A stretch of 64,000 nt of DNA from Mageeibacillus sp. (GTDB lineage: Bacteria; Bacillota; Clostridia; Saccharofermentanales; Saccharofermentanaceae). Made by a program: the position numbers and the translations under genes. Of the stretch, positions 60,065-64,000 are shown piece after piece. Position 1 is the stretch's first letter. Every line of letters begins with the position of its first letter. Under the pieces are notes generated by a model, which saw nothing but the letters and a program-made list of their open reading frames with translations, had not been told where the DNA came from and searched no databases. The stretch covers positions 1 to 64,000 of the forward strand of contig JAKVLB010000007.1 in NCBI GenBank assembly GCA_022484595.1, read 5' to 3'.

Positions 60065-61213
60065 ATGTCAGGGAAAATGCAGATGATTAATTTTAATATT
60101 CCGCCTTATACAGGTAAAGAAATAGAGTATATTCAGCAGGCTGTTGCCAACAGGAAAATCTGCGGAGACGGGGAGTTTACAAAGAAATGTAACAAGTGGC
60201 TTGAAGACCGTTTCTGCGCTACCAAGGTTCTTCTTACAACAAGCGGAACAACGGCGCTTGATATGGCTATGCTGTTGTGCGACATTAAGCCGGGTGATGA
60301 AGTTATACTTCCAAGCTATACATTTTCGAGCACAGCAACATCAGCAGTATTGGCAGGTGCCAAGCTGGTGTTTGTAGATGTCCGGCCTGATACGATGAAC
60401 ATTGATGAGAGTAAAATTGAGCAGGCAATTACTGACAGAACCAGAGTGATTGTAGCAGTTCATTACGCAGGCGTAGCATGTGAGATGGATACCATCATGG
60501 GCATCGCCCGTCAACATGGAATTATGGTTATTGAAGATGCTGCCCAAGCTGTTATGAGTACATACAAAGGGGTTGCTCTAGGGACGATTGGCGATTTTGG
60601 ATGCTATTCATTCCACGAGACCAAGAACTATTCTATGGGCGAAGGTGGAGCCATATGCATTAACAGGCCCGAGTATATTGAGAAGGCTGAGATATTAAGG
60701 GAAAAAGGAACCAACAGGTCAAAATTCTTCAGAGGTCAGGTAGATAAATATACTTGGGTAGATTTTGGAGATTCTTATCTGCCGTCAGAGTTGAATGCCG
60801 CATATCTCTATGCACAGCTTGAGGTGGCTGACAAGATAAACAGTGACAGAATGAGGACATGGAACACATATTGGAACGCATTTAAGAAGCTTGAAGACAG
60901 CGGAAAAATCAAGCTTCCGACAGTGCCTGAAGGTTGCGTACATAATGCTCACATGTTTTATTTTAAGTGTAACAGCTTACAAGAGCGTACATCACTTATA
61001 AGTTATATGAAGGAGAATGGAATAATGCTGGTTTTTCACTATGTTCCGCTTCATTCTGCTCCTGCAGGTATAAAATTTGGAAGATTCAGCGGGGATGATG
61101 AGTATACGACTTCTGAGAGTGAAAAGCTTGTTAGACTTCCAATGTATTATGGTATTACTGATGAAGATAAGCAGAAAGTTATTAGGAAAGTAATGGAGTT
61201 CTATGGAGAGTAA
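60065..61213 (+). CDS. DegT/DnrJ/EryC1/StrS aminotransferase, RffA/WecE-like (dTDP-4-amino-4,6-dideoxy-galactose transaminase)
   Basis: IPPYTGKEIEYIQQAVANRKICGDGEFTKKCNKWLE, LTTSGTTALDMAMLLCDIKPGDEVILPSYTFSSTATS, CYSFHETKNYSMGEGGAICIN. Confidence 0.9.
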   Translation: MSGKMQMINFNIPPYTGKEIEYIQQAVANRKICGDGEFTKKCNKWLEDRFCATKVLLTTSGTTALDMAMLLCDIKPGDEVILPSYTFSSTATSAVLAGAKLVFVDVRPDTMNIDESKIEQAITDRTRVIVAVHYAGVACEMDTIMGIARQHGIMVIEDAAQAVMSTYKGVALGTIGDFGCYSFHETKNYSMGEGGAICINRPEYIEKAEILREKGTNRSKFFRGQVDKYTWVDFGDSYLPSELNAAYLYAQLEVADKINSDRMRTWNTYWNAFKKLEDSGKIKLPTVPEGCVHNAHMFYFKCNSLQERTSLISYMKENGIMLVFHYVPLHSAPAGIKFGRFSGDDEYTTSESEKLVRLPMYYGITDEDKQKVIRKVMEFYGE

Positions 61214-61690
61214 TTTAAAAAGATGTCTGTCATATGTTATTCCGTGTTATTGTTCAGCTAAAACTATATCTTCAGTAGTAGATGAAATAGATTTAACTAT
61301 GAGGAAAATGTCAAGCCATTTTGATTATGAGATTGTTTTAGTCAATGACGGTTCTCCTGATAATACGGATGTTATTATTTCAAATCTTGCTAGAGCAAAG
61401 AAATATATAACATCGGTGAATCTCGCGCGTAATTTTGGTCAGCATGCGGCATTAATGGCCGGGTTAAAGCAAACCAGGGGTGACATAATATAACCATTAT
61501 AATCGCAAGGAAGGAGAATCATGATACAGTATAGAGAGACTGCTTAGTTTATGGTTGAATGGTTATATGTCTTTCTATACAACGGCAATTACTCTGATAA
61601 TGATTGGTGAATATGTCGGGAGAGTTATTGAGTGTACAAATTTAACTCCACAGTATGTCGTAAGAGAAGTAATAAAAGGGAATGATAAAG
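61203..61690 (+). pseudogene. Internally deleted ArnC-like GT2
   Basis: 61203-61493 encodes the GT2 N-terminus (YVIPCYCSAKTISSVV..VNLARNFGQHAALMAGLKQTRGDII*); downstream ~61540-61697 encodes the matching C-terminus (ITLIMIGEYVGRVIECTNLTPQYVVREVIK); middle missing. Confidence 0.85.
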
Positions 61691-62209
61691 ATGAATAGCA
61701 TAATTGAGGGTAATCTTGTCAGTTTACGAGAGATGGATGAGGGTGATATTGATAACATTATCCGTTGGAGGAACAATCCAAGGGTGAGGTGCAATTTCAT
61801 ATATAGAGAAGATTTCACCCGTGAAAGCCAGTTGAAGTGGATTGAAGATTATGTGAGAACCGGCAAGGTATTGCAGATGATAATATGCAGCAATGAGCTT
61901 AATCGGCCGGTTGGCTGTGTGTATTTCAAAGATATAGACAAGGATAGTTTGCAGGCAGAATATGGCATTTTCATAGGTGATGATGCAGCCGTAGGAAAAG
62001 GTTACGGAACTGAAACTGCAAAACTTGCGTTTGCTATTGCAAAGGAGAGACTCGGAATAAAGAGAGTTATTTTGAGAGTGTTTATGAGTAACAGATATGC
62101 GATTAAAAGTTATATGGCGGCGGGGTTTACAGTTGTAAAGAATATGCCTGGTATTGTTTGTTCTGATGGAACTGCTCAGGATATGGTACTGATGAAGTGT
62201 ATTCTTTAA
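61691..62209 (+). CDS. GNAT acetyltransferase, RimJ/RimL-type (likely amino-sugar N-acetyltransferase)
   Basis: LVSLREMDEGDIDNIIRWRNNPRV, GIFIGDDAAVGKGYGTETAKLAFAIAKERLGIKRVILRVFMSNRYAIKSYMAAGF. Confidence 0.9.
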   Translation: MNSIIEGNLVSLREMDEGDIDNIIRWRNNPRVRCNFIYREDFTRESQLKWIEDYVRTGKVLQMIICSNELNRPVGCVYFKDIDKDSLQAEYGIFIGDDAAVGKGYGTETAKLAFAIAKERLGIKRVILRVFMSNRYAIKSYMAAGFTVVKNMPGIVCSDGTAQDMVLMKCIL

Positions 62210-62212
62210 CGC

Positions 62213-63409
62213 ATGAACAGCACAATTAGCAGGAGACAATTTATGAATCGAAGAGGTACATTTAGAAATGCAATTAAGAATGTGCTGATAATTGTAATAT
62301 TATGTGCATTTTTTGTGGCTTTGTTTTCCTTGCATTCAAGACAACTTAATCCTGATTTCTGGAGTAAAGGCATATACAGTTCTGATTTTCCTGCTCACAT
62401 GGGAGTGTTTACAAGCGGTAAAACTTACTCATGGCTTAGGTACCTGCTCCCTTTTGTACAGAAGTCATTTGGAAATAATGGAGTTGCGTTTGTTATTGCA
62501 TGTGCGGAGATACTTACTGTATTTGCGGTTGCATTATTGCTGTGTCAAACAATGAATAAAGTTAAAAGCTATTCTACTGCATTAATTTTGGGAGTTGCCT
62601 GCCTAATAGAGAAGTCGTTCTGGTATCCAAATGTGAAATATCTGTATTTTGGTTGCGCAGTAACAACTGTATTGCATAACACAACTTATATTTTTATGCT
62701 TCTCGCAGAAACGCTTGCGATCCTGTTTTTCTTTAAGATGGTTGAAGATGGGATAAGTGTAATTAAGTGGAAGTATTGGGTGGCATATACTTTGTTCCTG
62801 ACACTGGCAACCGGTATCAAGGGATCGTTTCTGACCTGTTTTGCACCGGTGCTTTTGGTGTTATTAATTGTGGATTTTATTAGGACAAGATGTAGAAATA
62901 TTACTAATGAAGTCCTGATTGGAATAAGTGTATTTCCAAGCTTACTAATATTGTATCTGCAGACATTGCAGCTATTTGACGATACTTCTAGAGTAATTTT
63001 CAAGCCATTTGCTCTTTGGCAAGATTATTTTCTATCGAGTCAATTGAGAAGCATACCTTTTGTACTGTGTGTAATGGTAATGTTTTTTAAGAAATATAAG
63101 GGTAAACTGTGGTACATTTTCTCATTGCTGATGGGATTTTGCGGATATGCTGAGTTTCTCCTGTTAGCAGAGTCTGGGCCAAGAATGATGCACGGGAACA
63201 TGGGATGGTCATGGTTTTCCGGGTATTTTGTGCTATTTTCAGCGTCAGTGTCAATATTCGCAAATGAATGGTCACTGTTTTTAAGAGAAGATCACAAGAA
63301 CAGAAAGAAGTTGGTATGTCTGGTGTTCTGTAGTTTACTACTTTGCTGGCATGTATTTTCAGGTGTTGTATATTTGCGACGGTTACTTAATGGATCTTAT
63401 TATTGTTAG
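62213..63409 (+). CDS. Polytopic membrane protein of unknown function, probable GT-C
   Basis: Multiple TM segments; surface glycan gene context. Confidence 0.65.
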   Translation: MNSTISRRQFMNRRGTFRNAIKNVLIIVILCAFFVALFSLHSRQLNPDFWSKGIYSSDFPAHMGVFTSGKTYSWLRYLLPFVQKSFGNNGVAFVIACAEILTVFAVALLLCQTMNKVKSYSTALILGVACLIEKSFWYPNVKYLYFGCAVTTVLHNTTYIFMLLAETLAILFFFKMVEDGISVIKWKYWVAYTLFLTLATGIKGSFLTCFAPVLLVLLIVDFIRTRCRNITNEVLIGISVFPSLLILYLQTLQLFDDTSRVIFKPFALWQDYFLSSQLRSIPFVLCVMVMFFKKYKGKLWYIFSLLMGFCGYAEFLLLAESGPRMMHGNMGWSWFSGYFVLFSASVSIFANEWSLFLREDHKNRKKLVCLVFCSLLLCWHVFSGVVYLRRLLNGSYYC

Positions 63410-63467
63410 CGTGTGATGGTAGCGGCTGTAAATGTGTTATTATGACTAATGGAACGAGAATTAATAT

Positions 63468-63857
63468 ATGAACAAGAAAAAAGTAATAACTATTGCTTTG
63501 CTTCACATAATGCTTATGGTTTACTCAATGAGCGGGATATGCAGCAAGATGGCATCAAAACAGGAATTCCTGAGCCTGAGATTTCTACTCTATTATGCTG
63601 GGGTCATTGTTTTGTTGGCAGTTTATGCTGTCGCATGGCAGCAGATAATCAAGCGAATTTCTCTCACTCTGGCATATGCTAACAGGGCTGTGACGGTTGT
63701 CTGGGGGCTTGTGTGGGGAATGATATTTTTCCACGAACAAGTAACAGTGGGCAAAGCTGTTGGTGCCATGCTGGTTGTAGCGGGAGTAGTTTTCTACGCA
63801 TTGGCAGACAATAAACAATCAGATGACAAAGCGGAGGAATGTAAACATAATGGATAA
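63468..63857 (+). CDS. EamA/SMR-like small membrane transporter (ArnE/F-type flippase-like)
   Basis: FLLYYAGVIVLLAVYAVAWQQIIKRISLTLAYANRAVTVVWGLVWGMIFFHEQVTVGKAVGAMLVVAGVVFYA. Confidence 0.82.
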   Translation: MNKKKVITIALLHIMLMVYSMSGICSKMASKQEFLSLRFLLYYAGVIVLLAVYAVAWQQIIKRISLTLAYANRAVTVVWGLVWGMIFFHEQVTVGKAVGAMLVVAGVVFYALADNKQSDDKAEECKHNG

Positions 63858-64000
63858 GTCAATCTTACTTTATTCTCTTGTTCTTCTCTGCGGTACCTTT
63901 GTCAGTTCAATCTCTCAGGTAATGCTAAAGAAAGCTTCACAGAAGCACTATTCTTCTTTACTGAAGGAGTATTTGAATCCTTTGGTCTTTTTTGCATATG
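63850..64000 (+). CDS. Second EamA/SMR-like subunit (truncated by window end)
   Basis: MDKSILLYSLVLLCGTFVSSISQVMLKKASQKHYSSLLKEYLNPLVFFAY, overlapping the upstream gene. Confidence 0.75.
   Translation, partial: MDKSILLYSLVLLCGTFVSSISQVMLKKASQKHYSSLLKEYLNPLVFFAY

Overview
The window comes from a low-GC Gram-positive, Clostridia/Lachnospiraceae-like chromosome (inferred from protein character). It opens with a histidine operon: hisD (partial), hisC, hisB, purC, hisH, hisA, a hisF-hisI fusion and hisE. Next are rpmG-secE-nusG-rplK-rplA-[L10 leader]-rplJ-rplL and a Met/Glu/Cys tRNA cluster. The remaining ~50 kb is mostly cell-surface glycan and envelope genes: a GH26 enzyme, a CDP-paratose/tyvelose-type sugar module, a decayed InlB-repeat surface protein, a CDF transporter, a GT2-GtrA fusion, a ChW/CAP secreted protein, two LTA-synthase-like proteins, and a Wzm/Wzt ABC-exported polysaccharide locus. 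The two most interesting loci are: (1) an AT-rich cassette at about 25.5-33.8 kb that joins an ArnC-like GT2, GNAT, SDR, split transketolase, ACP, AMP-ligase, LuxE-like and LuxC-like proteins, and (2) a Wzm/Wzt-methyltransferase-[kinase-like + coiled coil + tandem GT2] module resembling a split WbdD chain-terminator/ruler in a Gram-positive. Several genes carry frameshifts or stops, two of them at homopolymers. All calls rest on reading the sequence and recalled family motifs; no database search was run.
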